24,944 bases of DNA from an uncultured Sutterella sp. (lineage in GTDB: Bacteria; Pseudomonadota; Gammaproteobacteria; Burkholderiales; Burkholderiaceae_F). The stretch spans positions 1 to 24,944 of the forward strand of contig CAJMEC010000026.1 of the NCBI GenBank assembly GCA_905212345.1, in the 5' to 3' direction. Positions 6,988 to 15,180 of this stretch are shown in pieces. Within the stretch, counting starts at the first letter, position 1. Each line of letters starts with the position of its first letter. A program made the translations under genes and the position numbers. The notes under the pieces are model-generated. The model was not told where the DNA came from and did not search any database. It saw nothing but the letters and a program-made list of their open reading frames with translations.

Positions 6988-8457
6988 TTATACATCATCC
7001 AACGAATTACCGACTATCTCCATCCAGTCGTAGAGCGCCCCGCAAATATTTTCCATTCGTTCATCGGGCTCCTCACCACAGCTTTCTGCCATCTCTTCGA
7101 TTTCTTGAGCAAAAGTCTCAAGTGTTCTGGCGCCGCCCGCTCCTTGCATAAGACGTTCCTCTCGCAATGCGTGCCAGCGATTCTTTTCTTCTTGCGTCAG
7201 AGTCTGCGGCCAATTTCTTGCCCTAAATCGGAAAAGTAACTCTTCGTATCGTCTGTCCTCAAATGCAAAACGCCCGCCTTGCACCCACTCGGCCAAGGTT
7301 TCAGGCGACAAACGATTGACCGCCGAAATCAATTTCTTATCATTAAAAGAGGCAAAACCACCCGAATACAATCCTGCATCAACATCGGAAGTGGTTTCTG
7401 AACTCTTCTCATCTTCCTCGAAAGCTTCAGCCCACAATCCCATCAACTGATTTAAATGAGGTAACAAAAGAGCGTCATTTTGAAGAGCGGCCGCTTTATT
7501 GATTCCAAACTCCTGAGCCCTTTGCTCACTGAGCACGCCCCAATGATTCACGATAAACGGCGACTGATTAATTTTGCAAACAAAAATCGGCAGACGATTC
7601 TTACCTTCAGGCAACTCCTCGTCTTTAACAAAAACGCGATCTCGCACCTCTTTGGCGCTCAATGTCAGCAATTCACGAGGATCCTCGCTTAAGTCCCACA
7701 TCAACACATGGTTGGCTCTGCCGGGCAACGTTCCCAACGCTCGAACCAAGCGGATATATCCCCGTTCAATGCCATGCATGGGACTCACCCACAGTAAAGG
7801 CTTACCGCTGCGAATCATCTCCGCAATCGAATTTTTAAAACGATTTTTGAGCGCAAACTCCCAAAGTTTAGGCTGCTTTTCTCGAATCAATCGAGCCATT
7901 TCAATAGTCGCCTGCACATCACTTAATGCATCATGGGCATGTTCATGCGTCAGTCCATTAGCTTGAGACAATTTTTCTAGTCTAAAACTTGGTCGATCCT
8001 CTTCATCGGTAAGCGGCCAATGAATCCCCTGAGGTCTCAACGCCCAAGTCGCAACGACTAAAGGGAAAAGGTCAAACCGCGAACACCCATTGTCATATTC
8101 CCTGTCATAGGGATTAAGGAAATTACGCCAAAAAGTAAATCTGGAGACCTCGTCGTCAAAACGCATGGAGTTGTAGCCGACACTGATTGTGTCTTGACGA
8201 ATCATTTCCTTATGGATAAATCGAGCGAACTCTGCCTCAATTAAACCGTGTTCTTCACAATACTGTGGAAAGATGCCCGTTATGTTGATGCTCTGGGGAC
8301 TGGGCATGGTATCCATTGACGGCTTGCAATACAGGCAAATCGGTTTTTCGACAATATTAAGATTGTCATCGGTGCGAATAGCCGCAAATTGAGCCGGTCT
8401 ATCCTGGCTCGGGTTCAGTCCGAATGTTTCATAGTCATGCCAAAGAAATGTCGTCAT
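6988..8457 (-). CDS. sbcB: Exodeoxyribonuclease I
   Basis: Degrades single-stranded DNA 3' to 5' in recombination and mismatch repair. The DEDDh exonuclease residues are all present: D8 and E10 in HDYETFG, D101 in YNSMRFDDE, and H175 and D180 in HDALSDV. They align with D15, E17, D108, H181 and D186 of E. coli ExoI. The length of 489 residues is close to the 475 of E. coli. The ExoI-specific domains follow the nuclease core, with a short acidic insertion (EEDEKSSE) not obvious in E. coli. The ATG is preceded by AGCGGA. The gene lies 62 bases upstream of the EamA gene on the same strand and converges on the met operon. Confidence 0.93.
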   Translation of the reverse strand: MTTFLWHDYETFGLNPSQDRPAQFAAIRTDDNLNIVEKPICLYCKPSMDTMPSPQSINITGIFPQYCEEHGLIEAEFARFIHKEMIRQDTISVGYNSMRFDDEVSRFTFWRNFLNPYDREYDNGCSRFDLFPLVVATWALRPQGIHWPLTDEEDRPSFRLEKLSQANGLTHEHAHDALSDVQATIEMARLIREKQPKLWEFALKNRFKNSIAEMIRSGKPLLWVSPMHGIERGYIRLVRALGTLPGRANHVLMWDLSEDPRELLTLSAKEVRDRVFVKDEELPEGKNRLPIFVCKINQSPFIVNHWGVLSEQRAQEFGINKAAALQNDALLLPHLNQLMGLWAEAFEEDEKSSETTSDVDAGLYSGGFASFNDKKLISAVNRLSPETLAEWVQGGRFAFEDRRYEELLFRFRARNWPQTLTQEEKNRWHALREERLMQGAGGARTLETFAQEIEEMAESCGEEPDERMENICGALYDWMEIVGNSLDDV

Positions 8458-8519
8458 GGAAAATCCGCTAAAAATGGTTTAACAGTCGCATTATGGCAAA
8501 AAAAGCCAATCGCCAAAAG

Positions 8520-9461
8520 TTAGACTTTAACGTTACGAAAAACTCGCAGCGCAGCCAGAACGCCTAAAAGAAGCATCACCATACCGACGCTCATCGATAA
8601 TGTGGGCCAAGCTTGCCGCCACATCAATGCATAAATCACTGAAAAAATTGTCTCAAATACAATGAGCTGCCCAGCCAGAGCCGTGGGAAGCCGCTCGCTC
8701 ATAGCATTCCAAAACGCCGCGCCTACCCACGAACACACAATGCCGGCCACCAACATGACCAACACAAATTTCAAGGGTTGAGGCCCCAAAATACCAACTT
8801 GCGGCGGCTCAAGCCACATGCTCACGAACACAAATCCCAGCAAGGTGAATGGCAAAATAGCCAGGCCCTGCGCCGTGGCCCAGACTTTAGGCCCCTTTGT
8901 TTTATTAGCCAATAACCAGTCAGCATTGCGAATCGGGTACCAAGTCCACAAAAGTAAAGAAAGAACCGCGCAACCCACCCCGATCCAAAATTGCAAGGGT
9001 GTGGCGGACTGCTCATAAACGGCATAGTAAAACTCTGTCCAATTGGCTACAACCATCCCGCATAAAATCAGTCCTAAAGGCAAAACCAGTCGACTCCAAG
9101 CAACGTTCGCTCCCCTTTTTTTATTTCGTAAATTAGAAACCACCGCCACTAGAACCGGAATTAAACACATCAACATCCCAGCAATCGGCGCTCCGGATAG
9201 CTTTACACTGGTTACCAAAGACCAGTAGTAGACGAGACTGCCGAAAAAGGCGAGCCTCATGGCAAAAAACCAGTCACTGCGGGTAAGTTTTTTCAGATCA
9301 TTGAATTGAAAAGGAACAAAAAACAGACACGCCATCCCATAAACGGCAAAGCGGGCTGAGGCGATTATGACCGGATCGTACTCAGGCAAAATCAAAGGAA
9401 AGATATAAATCAGTCCCCAAATCGCACAGGCGATTACGGCGTAAAGTAAACCCAAGAGCAT
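8520..9461 (-). CDS. EamA / DMT-superfamily transporter
   Basis: Inner-membrane protein of 313 residues with about ten hydrophobic segments in two five-helix halves, the drug/metabolite transporter layout. The N-terminal AIWGLIYIFP and the second-half glycine- and alanine-rich helices match EamA-type proteins. The second-half ERLPTALAGQLIVFETIFS corresponds to the conserved segment near the end of the EamA domain. Many family members export amino acids or metabolites; the substrate cannot be told from sequence. It sits between sbcB and ftsH, separated from ftsH by a terminator, so it needs its own promoter. No strong Shine-Dalgarno is visible. Confidence 0.8.
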   Translation of the reverse strand: MLLGLLYAVIACAIWGLIYIFPLILPEYDPVIIASARFAVYGMACLFFVPFQFNDLKKLTRSDWFFAMRLAFFGSLVYYWSLVTSVKLSGAPIAGMLMCLIPVLVAVVSNLRNKKRGANVAWSRLVLPLGLILCGMVVANWTEFYYAVYEQSATPLQFWIGVGCAVLSLLLWTWYPIRNADWLLANKTKGPKVWATAQGLAILPFTLLGFVFVSMWLEPPQVGILGPQPLKFVLVMLVAGIVCSWVGAAFWNAMSERLPTALAGQLIVFETIFSVIYALMWRQAWPTLSMSVGMVMLLLGVLAALRVFRNVKV

Positions 9462-9485
9462 GGCAGTTGTACTTTTTTGTCTGTC

Positions 9486-9515
9486 AAAACAAAGCCGAGA
9501 GTTTTTGCTCCCGGC
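9486..9515 (-). terminator. Rho-independent terminator of ftsH
   Basis: Read on the minus strand, GCCGGGAG pairs with CTCTCGGC (one G-U pair) around a 6-base loop, followed by TTTGTTTT. It lies 20 bases after the ftsH stop. Confidence 0.75.
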
Positions 9516-9535
9516 CCTGTTATTCTTTTAATCGG

Positions 9536-11467
9536 TTATTGCCCCGATTGATCGTTGTTATCTTTTTCTTGAACTTGCGGCGTCGCTTCGCTATCTGCCG
9601 GCTTCATTTCCGTTTGCGCTTTGCGTTCTTGATCCGCCTTGGCAGAAGCTCCGGGTCTCGGAGGACGAACTTCCCGTCCTTCCATGATGTCAGTGATCTG
9701 ATCTTCATCGAGTGTTTCCCACTTCATCAAGCACTGAACCATCACTTCCACACGTTCACGATTAGCTCTAAGAATGTCGCAAGCCCGCGCGTACTGTTCT
9801 TCCAGAATACGGCGCACTTCTGCGTCAATCTTTTGCATGGTGGCTTCAGAAACATGCGTCGTACGTGTCACTGAACGACCCAAGAACACCTCACCTTCGT
9901 TTTCCGCATAGACCATGACACCCATCGCATCGCTCATGCCGTAACGGGTAACCATATCGCGAGCCATCTGTGTGGCGCGCTCAAAGTCATTTGAGGCGCC
10001 GGTTGTCTTTTGGTTCAAGAACACTTCTTCGGCAGCACGTCCGCCAAACATAATCGCCAGACGGGAAGTGAGATAAACGTCGTCATAATTGAAGCGGTCT
10101 TTTTCAGGCAACTGCATGGTCACCCCCAAAGCGCGGCCACGGGGCACAATCGTCACCTTGTGCACAGGATCGCTCTTTGGCAACATCCAAGCCACCACAG
10201 CGTGACCGGACTCATGGTAAGCTGTCGTCTTCTTTTCGTCTTCGCTCATCACCATGCTGCGGCGTTCAGCCCCCATGAGGATCTTGTCTTTAGCCTGCTC
10301 AAAGTCGACCATCTCCACCACCTTGGCATCGCGACGAGCGGCAAAAAGCGCCGCCTCATTGACTAAATTAGCCAAATCCGCGCCACTCATGCCGGGTGTG
10401 CCACGGGCGATGACTTCAGGATCAACATCGCGGCCCACGGGAACTTTCTTCATGTGAACATTGAGGATTTGCTCGCGACCACGCACATCAGGCAAAGGCA
10501 CCACGACCTGACGGTCAAAACGGCCCGGGCGCAACAGCGCGGGATCAAGAACATCCGGTCGGTTGGTGGCAGCGATCACAATCACATTGGTGCCCGTTTC
10601 AAAGCCGTCCATTTCGACAAGCATTTGGTTTAAGGTCTGTTCGCGCTCATCATTGCCGCCCCCTAAACCGGCTCCACGTTGACGGCCTACCGCATCAATT
10701 TCATCAATGAAGATGATGCAAGGAGCGTTCTTCTTGGCGTTTTCGAACATGTCGCGAACACGAGCCGCGCCGACACCGACGAACATTTCCACAAAGTCAG
10801 AACCGGAAATAGAGAAAAACGGCACCTTCGCTTCACCGGCGATAGCTTTAGCCAAAAGCGTTTTACCGGTACCGGGGCTACCCACCAACAAAATACCGCG
10901 CGGAATACGACCGCCTAATCGTTGGAACTTCGAAGGATCGCGCAAAAAGTCAACCACTTCCTGCACCTCTTCCTTGGCCTCATCACAACCGGCGACATCC
11001 GCAAAGGTGATCTTATTGTTGGAAGTATCAAGCTTTCTGGCTTTGCTCTTGCCGAAACTAAAAGCTCCGCCTTTGCCACCGCCCTGCATCTGACGCATGA
11101 AAAACACCCACACGCCGATTAAAAGCAACATCGGGAACCAAGAAATCAATACGGTCATCCAGAATGACGGTTCTTCCTCCGGTGTTCCATACACCTGCAC
11201 ACCGTCTTTTCTCAAGTCATCCACCATCCACAGATCACCCGGGCTGGTGATGACGTATTTTTGGCCTTCAACCGGAGTAACGGTGATTTCACGACCTTTG
11301 ATGTCCACACGAGCAATCTTGCCCGCTTTGGCATCATCCATAAACTGCGTGTAGCTTGTTGAAGTCGCCATGGACGATGTCTCCGGCTCAAACTGCCGAA
11401 ACACCGTGAAAAACACCAGCGCTAAAATGATCCAAATACCGATACGATTAAAGAAATTTCTATTCAA
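9536..11467 (-). CDS. ftsH: ATP-dependent zinc metalloprotease FtsH (TTG start)
   Basis: Membrane-anchored AAA+ protease that degrades membrane and regulatory proteins from the cytoplasmic side. Two transmembrane helices (about residues 8-24 and 103-125) flank a periplasmic domain. The AAA core has Walker A GSPGTGKT (196-203), Walker B IIFIDE (251-256) and arginine fingers in LLRPGRFDR (311-319). The zinc site is HESGH (418-422). The start codon is TTG: an in-frame stop lies two codons upstream, AAGGAG sits eight bases before the TTG, and the next ATG (codon 33) would remove the first membrane helix. The C-terminal 40 residues are polar and low-complexity. The gene follows rlmE by 121 bases, as in many proteobacteria. 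Confidence 0.96.
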   Translation of the reverse strand: MNRNFFNRIGIWIILALVFFTVFRQFEPETSSMATSTSYTQFMDDAKAGKIARVDIKGREITVTPVEGQKYVITSPGDLWMVDDLRKDGVQVYGTPEEEPSFWMTVLISWFPMLLLIGVWVFFMRQMQGGGKGGAFSFGKSKARKLDTSNNKITFADVAGCDEAKEEVQEVVDFLRDPSKFQRLGGRIPRGILLVGSPGTGKTLLAKAIAGEAKVPFFSISGSDFVEMFVGVGAARVRDMFENAKKNAPCIIFIDEIDAVGRQRGAGLGGGNDEREQTLNQMLVEMDGFETGTNVIVIAATNRPDVLDPALLRPGRFDRQVVVPLPDVRGREQILNVHMKKVPVGRDVDPEVIARGTPGMSGADLANLVNEAALFAARRDAKVVEMVDFEQAKDKILMGAERRSMVMSEDEKKTTAYHESGHAVVAWMLPKSDPVHKVTIVPRGRALGVTMQLPEKDRFNYDDVYLTSRLAIMFGGRAAEEVFLNQKTTGASNDFERATQMARDMVTRYGMSDAMGVMVYAENEGEVFLGRSVTRTTHVSEATMQKIDAEVRRILEEQYARACDILRANRERVEVMVQCLMKWETLDEDQITDIMEGREVRPPRPGASAKADQERKAQTEMKPADSEATPQVQEKDNNDQSGQ

Positions 11468-11588
11468 TTTTCAGGCTCCTTCGCCTCTTCTGATAACGCT
11501 ATTTTCCGGATGCAAATTCCAGACTGTTAAGGATACCGACAATTCCTTGAGTTGGAAATGTTTTTTATTCTTTTTAACAAGAATTTTC

Positions 11589-12239
11589 TCAGCGTTTCTT
11601 GATGTGTTTAGCCACCATGTAAACTTCTGCCGATGTATCCCGACTGGCTTCAGGCTTACGGGTCAAAACAGTCTTAAAGTGTTTTTTGAGCGTCTCGACA
11701 TATTGCGAAAAGCCGCTGCCTTGGAATACTTTGGTCACAAAGACTCCGTTATCTTTGAGATGCTCCAGACAAAACTCAAGAGCCAACTCATTTAAAAGCA
11801 AACAACGGGCCGCGTCTGCCGCCGCGATACCGGAAAGATTCGGGGCCATGTCAGAGAGCACCAAATCGACCTGTTTATCTCCGATAATTTCAGTCAACTT
11901 ATCGGCCACTTCCTGCTCTCGAAAATCTCCCTGAAGAAACGTCACGCCGTCAATGGGATCCATCGGCAAAATATCCATGGCAATGATCGTGCCGCGGACT
12001 TCACCGTCTTTTCCGGCTAATTTCTCACGGACCACCTGTGTCCAACTGCCGGGTGCGGCCCCCAAGTCCACCACACACATGCCCGGACGGATTAACTTTT
12101 CCTTCTCATTGAGTTCAATAAGTTTATAAACCGAGCGGGCGCGATAGCCCTCCTGGCGTGAACGCTTCACAAAAGGATCATTAATGTGGCGCTCAATCCA
12201 TGCGCGATTGGAACGCAGTTTCTTAGTTGCTACTGGCAT
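11589..12239 (-). CDS. rlmE: 23S rRNA 2'-O-ribose methyltransferase (U2552)
   Basis: Methylates U2552 in the A loop of 23S rRNA, with S-adenosylmethionine as donor, during late 50S assembly. The SAM-binding motif is VVDLGAAPGSW (residues 56-66). The catalytic K-D-K-E tetrad is visible as K39 in VYKL, D130 in LVLSD, K170 in VTK and E205 in TSAEVY, matching K38, D124, K164 and E199 of E. coli. The length is 216 residues against 209 in E. coli. It is divergent from yhbY across 57 bases and upstream of ftsH, the usual proteobacterial arrangement. Confidence 0.95.
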   Translation of the reverse strand: MPVATKKLRSNRAWIERHINDPFVKRSRQEGYRARSVYKLIELNEKEKLIRPGMCVVDLGAAPGSWTQVVREKLAGKDGEVRGTIIAMDILPMDPIDGVTFLQGDFREQEVADKLTEIIGDKQVDLVLSDMAPNLSGIAAADAARCLLLNELALEFCLEHLKDNGVFVTKVFQGSGFSQYVETLKKHFKTVLTRKPEASRDTSAEVYMVAKHIKKR

Positions 12240-12296
12240 GATTTTTTTATAAAATTCGTCGTTTTTAAATTTTTGTTTATCAATTCAAACCGTATT

Positions 12297-12719
12297 ATGG
12301 CTGAACTTCTACTTGACCGCGACACCCGTTTGGCACTTCGTGGACAGGCTCACGGACTCGATCCTGTTGTGTTATTAGGTGCCAATGGCCTCACCGACGC
12401 GGTTTTAAAAGAAATTGACCGTGCTCTTTTGGCTCACGAACTAATCAAAATTCGCGTTCCGGGCGATGAACGCGAAGAGCGCGAAGCAATTTATAACGAA
12501 ATCGCCGACCGCTTAAATGCCGCTCGAATTCAAATGATCGGTAAGCTCTTAGTTTTGTGGCGCCCGAACCCCGAGAAGCAGAAAGAAGAAGCTGAACGGG
12601 CCAAGCGCCGTAAGATGGCGGAAGCCCGACGCGGCATGCGTGGCGGTCCGACCGCTCACCGCAAAACACGCGCACAAGCTAAAGGTCGCACGACCAAAAA
12701 GGCTTACGCCAATCTCTAA
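12297..12719 (+). CDS. yhbY: YhbY-family (CRM domain) ribosome-assembly RNA-binding protein
   Basis: Small RNA-binding protein associated in E. coli with pre-50S particles. The CRM/KH-like fold spans residues 1-90, with the GxxG loop GANG (28-31). I chose the ATG at 12297 (MAELLLDRD) because it matches the family N-terminus; an upstream in-frame start at 12186 lies inside the divergent rlmE gene and adds a non-homologous stretch. E. coli YhbY has 97 residues and this one 140. The extra C-terminal 50 residues are strongly basic (KRRKMAEARRGMR, KTRAQAKGRTTKK), a likely disordered RNA-binding tail. The gene is convergent with greA, with a terminator between. Confidence 0.9.
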   Translation: MAELLLDRDTRLALRGQAHGLDPVVLLGANGLTDAVLKEIDRALLAHELIKIRVPGDEREEREAIYNEIADRLNAARIQMIGKLLVLWRPNPEKQKEEAERAKRRKMAEARRGMRGGPTAHRKTRAQAKGRTTKKAYANL

Positions 12720-12725
12720 ACCGAC

Positions 12726-12758
12726 AAAGGCTCGAAATCAAAGTTCGAGCCTTTCACT
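12726..12758 (+). terminator. Terminator between yhbY and greA
   Basis: An 11-bp stem (AAAGGCTCGAA, 12726-12736, with TTCGAGCCTTT, 12744-12754) is followed by CACTTTTC on the plus strand. It ends yhbY and, being symmetric, might also act on the convergent greA transcript, although the minus-strand tail is less T-rich. Confidence 0.75.
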
Positions 12759-12797
12759 TTTCATAGCCGAGTCTATAGCCTCAGCTTCAGTAGGCGA

Positions 12798-13271
12798 TCA
12801 GATATACTGAACGGTCAAGATATCGTATGCGCGATCGCCGCCCGGGGCGTGCACAATAGCCTCATCCCCCTCAAACTTACCGATTAACGCACGAGCGATA
12901 GGACTGGAAATCGAAACCAAATTACGTTTGATGTCACCCTCATCGTCACCGACGATTTGGTAAGTTACCACTTCGCCCGTATCTTGATTTTCCAATTCAA
13001 CCGTTGCGCCAAAAACAATACGACCGCCGGCGTCCAATTCTTTCGGGTCAATGATTTGCAGTGAAGCTAATTTACCCTCCAACTCCGCAATACGACCTTC
13101 AATATGGCCTTGAAGTTCCTTCGCGGCATCATATTCAGCATTTTCAGACAAATCACCTTTTTCGCGGGCTTCCTTAATCGCCTGCACAACCGCAGGACGC
13201 TCCACGCTCTTTAAGCGTTTTAATTCGGCCTTCAACAATTCGGCACCACGTACAGTAATGGGAATCGCCAT
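12798..13271 (-). CDS. greA: Transcription elongation factor GreA
   Basis: Binds the secondary channel of RNA polymerase and stimulates cleavage of backtracked transcripts. The start at 13271 (MAIPITVRGAE) gives 157 residues against 158 in E. coli. The coiled-coil tip carries the acidic pair D40 and E43 in GDLSENAEYDAAKE, equivalent to D41 and E44 of E. coli. The C-terminal FKBP-like domain follows (ATVELENQDTGE, ISSPIARALIGK). A longer reading that starts at 13337 adds residues foreign to the family. An AG-rich stretch (GAGAAAGAG) precedes the ATG. Confidence 0.95.
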   Translation of the reverse strand: MAIPITVRGAELLKAELKRLKSVERPAVVQAIKEAREKGDLSENAEYDAAKELQGHIEGRIAELEGKLASLQIIDPKELDAGGRIVFGATVELENQDTGEVVTYQIVGDDEGDIKRNLVSISSPIARALIGKFEGDEAIVHAPGGDRAYDILTVQYI

Positions 13272-13376
13272 AGTATTTTTCTCTTTCTCTCTCAACAGGG
13301 AACAAAGAAGCCCGAGCCAAAACTTAAGCTCAGGCATCCCTTCATAACGCCGCCTATTTTACCGCAAAATAAATTT

Positions 13377-14702
13377 TTAGAACAAAGATAAATCCTTAGC
13401 CAATTGTGGCAAAAGTTTTAATTCGTCAGACCATTTCTTTACTCGTAATTCAATAGACTGACTATAAGTGCTACAAAATTCTCTCTCTTCATCATCACAA
13501 TCGCTTGGAATTTCAAAGCGGTTTAACGCCTCACTTAATTTATTCAAAACTTGAGACAGTATCTTTTGAACTAAGCTGAATTCCAGATCGCACTTCTGAG
13601 CTTCATACAGAATCTGCAAAGCGTGAATATGCTCTATTTCAAACTCATCTCCAATAGACATTGCCATAGAATGTTGAACATCCGGAATTTGGATAACACT
13701 AACCAAGTCGTACCACGGCGTCGGGCTTAGCCCCGACTGATCGACAAAGAAACTAAAGTTCTTCCCGTGAGCATCACTATTGCCAATAACTAAATTGAAA
13801 ATCGTCCATGTTAAGAGATTTCGGCGCATGCCAAGCGGATCTTTAGCGTAACGAATTAAGGAAAAAAGTTTTTCCAAACTGACTCCATCGCGAATGTGAG
13901 CAACATCACGCCCATTACCCAAATTTTGTTCGTATTTGAAACTTGAAGTTAATCCCAAAGATTGGCAGACATCAATAACATATCGGCGATAAACACGAAC
14001 AGCTTCTCCCGTGCCTCCAATTTTCCTATCAAATCGCTCAACTTCCAACAATCGATGAGAACCTATCCGCTTGAGCTTTGTTAATGCCACCGGGAAACCT
14101 AGAGTACGAGCCAATCCCATCGTTAAAAACTCGTTCAGAAGAACGTTCTTAGGTGCGAAAGAGTCAAATTTTAAAATGTGTGTTGAACACAAATCTTTCC
14201 CGTCTACCAAACTGTACTGCTCATCTAATTTCAGCACATTGAGTTTGGTTTGCATGCCTGCTACTGACAATCTCGGTTTCCCATCCCATATATCCATTGG
14301 ATTGGTATCCGGAAAGTTCAATCGATCAAAGATTTCTTTTTCAGTAACGGGTCTTAAACAAGATTGTTCTTCATGTGGAAAATCCTCGGAACTTAATACA
14401 AGCGCTCCAGCCAGATCACTTTTGATGGCTAGGCACAGTCCCAATACATTATTTTGGGAAAGACTATTCAATCGGCTCAGATGCTCTAAAGCTCGTCCTT
14501 CAGGTAGAAAATTCTCTAAAAAAGCAAAGAAGCGACTGTCTTTAATTTCCGAACTAAAAGGTAAGACAGGCGACAGAGGAAAACCTTCCTTAACCCAGTT
14601 ATCCGAATAGCGAAAAACATTTTGGTTCGATTGTGGATTACATACAAACTCTCCTACTTTTTTTTCTCCCATCCACAAAAAGCATTTAGTACCAACCGTC
14701 AT
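13377..14702 (-). CDS. hipA: HipA-family serine/threonine kinase toxin
   Basis: Toxin of a type II toxin-antitoxin pair; E. coli HipA phosphorylates glutamyl-tRNA synthetase and causes persistence. I chose the ATG at 14702 (MTVGTKCFLW, 441 residues) because GGAG lies six bases upstream and the alignment to HipA begins there; a GTG at 14723 is the alternative. The N-terminal subdomain (LPEGRALEHL, 67-76) is followed by the kinase core: S146-V-A-G-M-Q-T-K (E. coli autophosphorylation site S150), ILKFDS (176-181), VERFDR (221-226), catalytic D310 in GNSDAHGKN, and metal-binding D332 in WYDLVS. All key residues are present, so the kinase is probably active; its target could differ. It overlaps hipB by 17 bases. 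The pair is more A+T-rich than its neighbours, suggesting acquisition. Confidence 0.92.
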   Translation of the reverse strand: MTVGTKCFLWMGEKKVGEFVCNPQSNQNVFRYSDNWVKEGFPLSPVLPFSSEIKDSRFFAFLENFLPEGRALEHLSRLNSLSQNNVLGLCLAIKSDLAGALVLSSEDFPHEEQSCLRPVTEKEIFDRLNFPDTNPMDIWDGKPRLSVAGMQTKLNVLKLDEQYSLVDGKDLCSTHILKFDSFAPKNVLLNEFLTMGLARTLGFPVALTKLKRIGSHRLLEVERFDRKIGGTGEAVRVYRRYVIDVCQSLGLTSSFKYEQNLGNGRDVAHIRDGVSLEKLFSLIRYAKDPLGMRRNLLTWTIFNLVIGNSDAHGKNFSFFVDQSGLSPTPWYDLVSVIQIPDVQHSMAMSIGDEFEIEHIHALQILYEAQKCDLEFSLVQKILSQVLNKLSEALNRFEIPSDCDDEEREFCSTYSQSIELRVKKWSDELKLLPQLAKDLSLF

Positions 14703-14961
14703 TTCTGTCTCCAAGCCGATCACTAAACATATACTTAGTTTGATCTGACCAATCCAATGTCAACCCCAAAATACTGAGAACTGTTGTCAGTGTAGAAAAG
14801 CGGACATCCCCTCCCTTTTCTAATTTAATCAACGTCTTACGACTTATACCTGTCGCTTTCTCGATATCTTCTAATGTATATTTCAATTTTTTGCGACGAA
14901 GGCGGATACGCTCTCCAATCTCTTCAAGTTTTAACGCGTTGGCATGGACAAAATTTTTCAT
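14686..14961 (-). CDS. hipB: HipB-like helix-turn-helix antitoxin
   Basis: Predicted DNA-binding antitoxin that neutralises HipA and represses the operon. It has 91 residues from the ATG at 14961 (MKNFVHANAL). A lambda-repressor-type HTH domain covers about residues 14-68, with IGERIRLRRKKLKYTLEDIE as its first helices, recognition region TGISRKTLIKLEKG, and LSILGLTLD closing the fold. An in-frame TTG at 15000 would extend it by 13 residues, but that stretch would lie inside the operator, so I prefer the ATG. The Shine-Dalgarno is weak. The gene precedes hipA and overlaps it, the normal order for hipBA. Confidence 0.88.
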   Translation of the reverse strand: MKNFVHANALKLEEIGERIRLRRKKLKYTLEDIEKATGISRKTLIKLEKGGDVRFSTLTTVLSILGLTLDWSDQTKYMFSDRLGDRNDGWY

Positions 14962-14972
14962 AGCACAAAAAA

Positions 14973-15029
14973 ATTGAAGTAAAGTACAACATCTTGACAA
15001 ATTATCAATAATGTGTAGTTTACTTCAAT
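14973..15029 (-). promoter_or_regulatory. hipBA promoter-operator
   Basis: Inverted arms ATTGAAGTAAA (14973-14983) and TTTACTTCAAT (15019-15029) face each other across 35 bases, with partial matches continuing inwards. On the minus strand a possible promoter, TTGATA and TACTTT separated by 16 bases, lies between and over the arms. This is what an autorepressed hipBA operator would look like, with HipB bound to both arms. Confidence 0.6.
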
Positions 15030-15048
15030 TTTTAGCAATTTCAACCAA

Positions 15049-15157
15049 AATGTGAATAAAAGTTCACATTAACGATAATGACTGTACCGACTATTATCGT
15101 TCGGGGCGTGGGCAGCACATGTCGGCCTGTTGGGAGTCCTCGGCGTTACGCCGAGGA
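15049..15157. repeat. Three consecutive perfect hairpins between hipBA and the M20 gene
   Basis: The hairpins are AATGTGAA / TTCACATT (15049-15070), AACGATAAT / ATTATCGTT (15071-15101) and TCCTCGGCG / CGCCGAGGA (15137-15157). The last lies 24 bases after the M20 amidohydrolase stop, read on the minus strand, and may help end that transcript, though none has a T-tract. The first two abut directly. Confidence 0.5.
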
Positions 15158-15180
15158 GGATCGTTGTCAATTTGGTCACA

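Noticed and set aside
9467..11354. Several plus-strand ORFs opposite ftsH
   Set aside because: They are shadows of a highly conserved minus-strand gene and have no ribosome binding sites or protein-like composition.
12186..12296. N-terminal extension of YhbY
   Set aside because: It overlaps the start of divergent rlmE and adds a hydrophobic stretch absent from the family; the ATG at 12297 fits.
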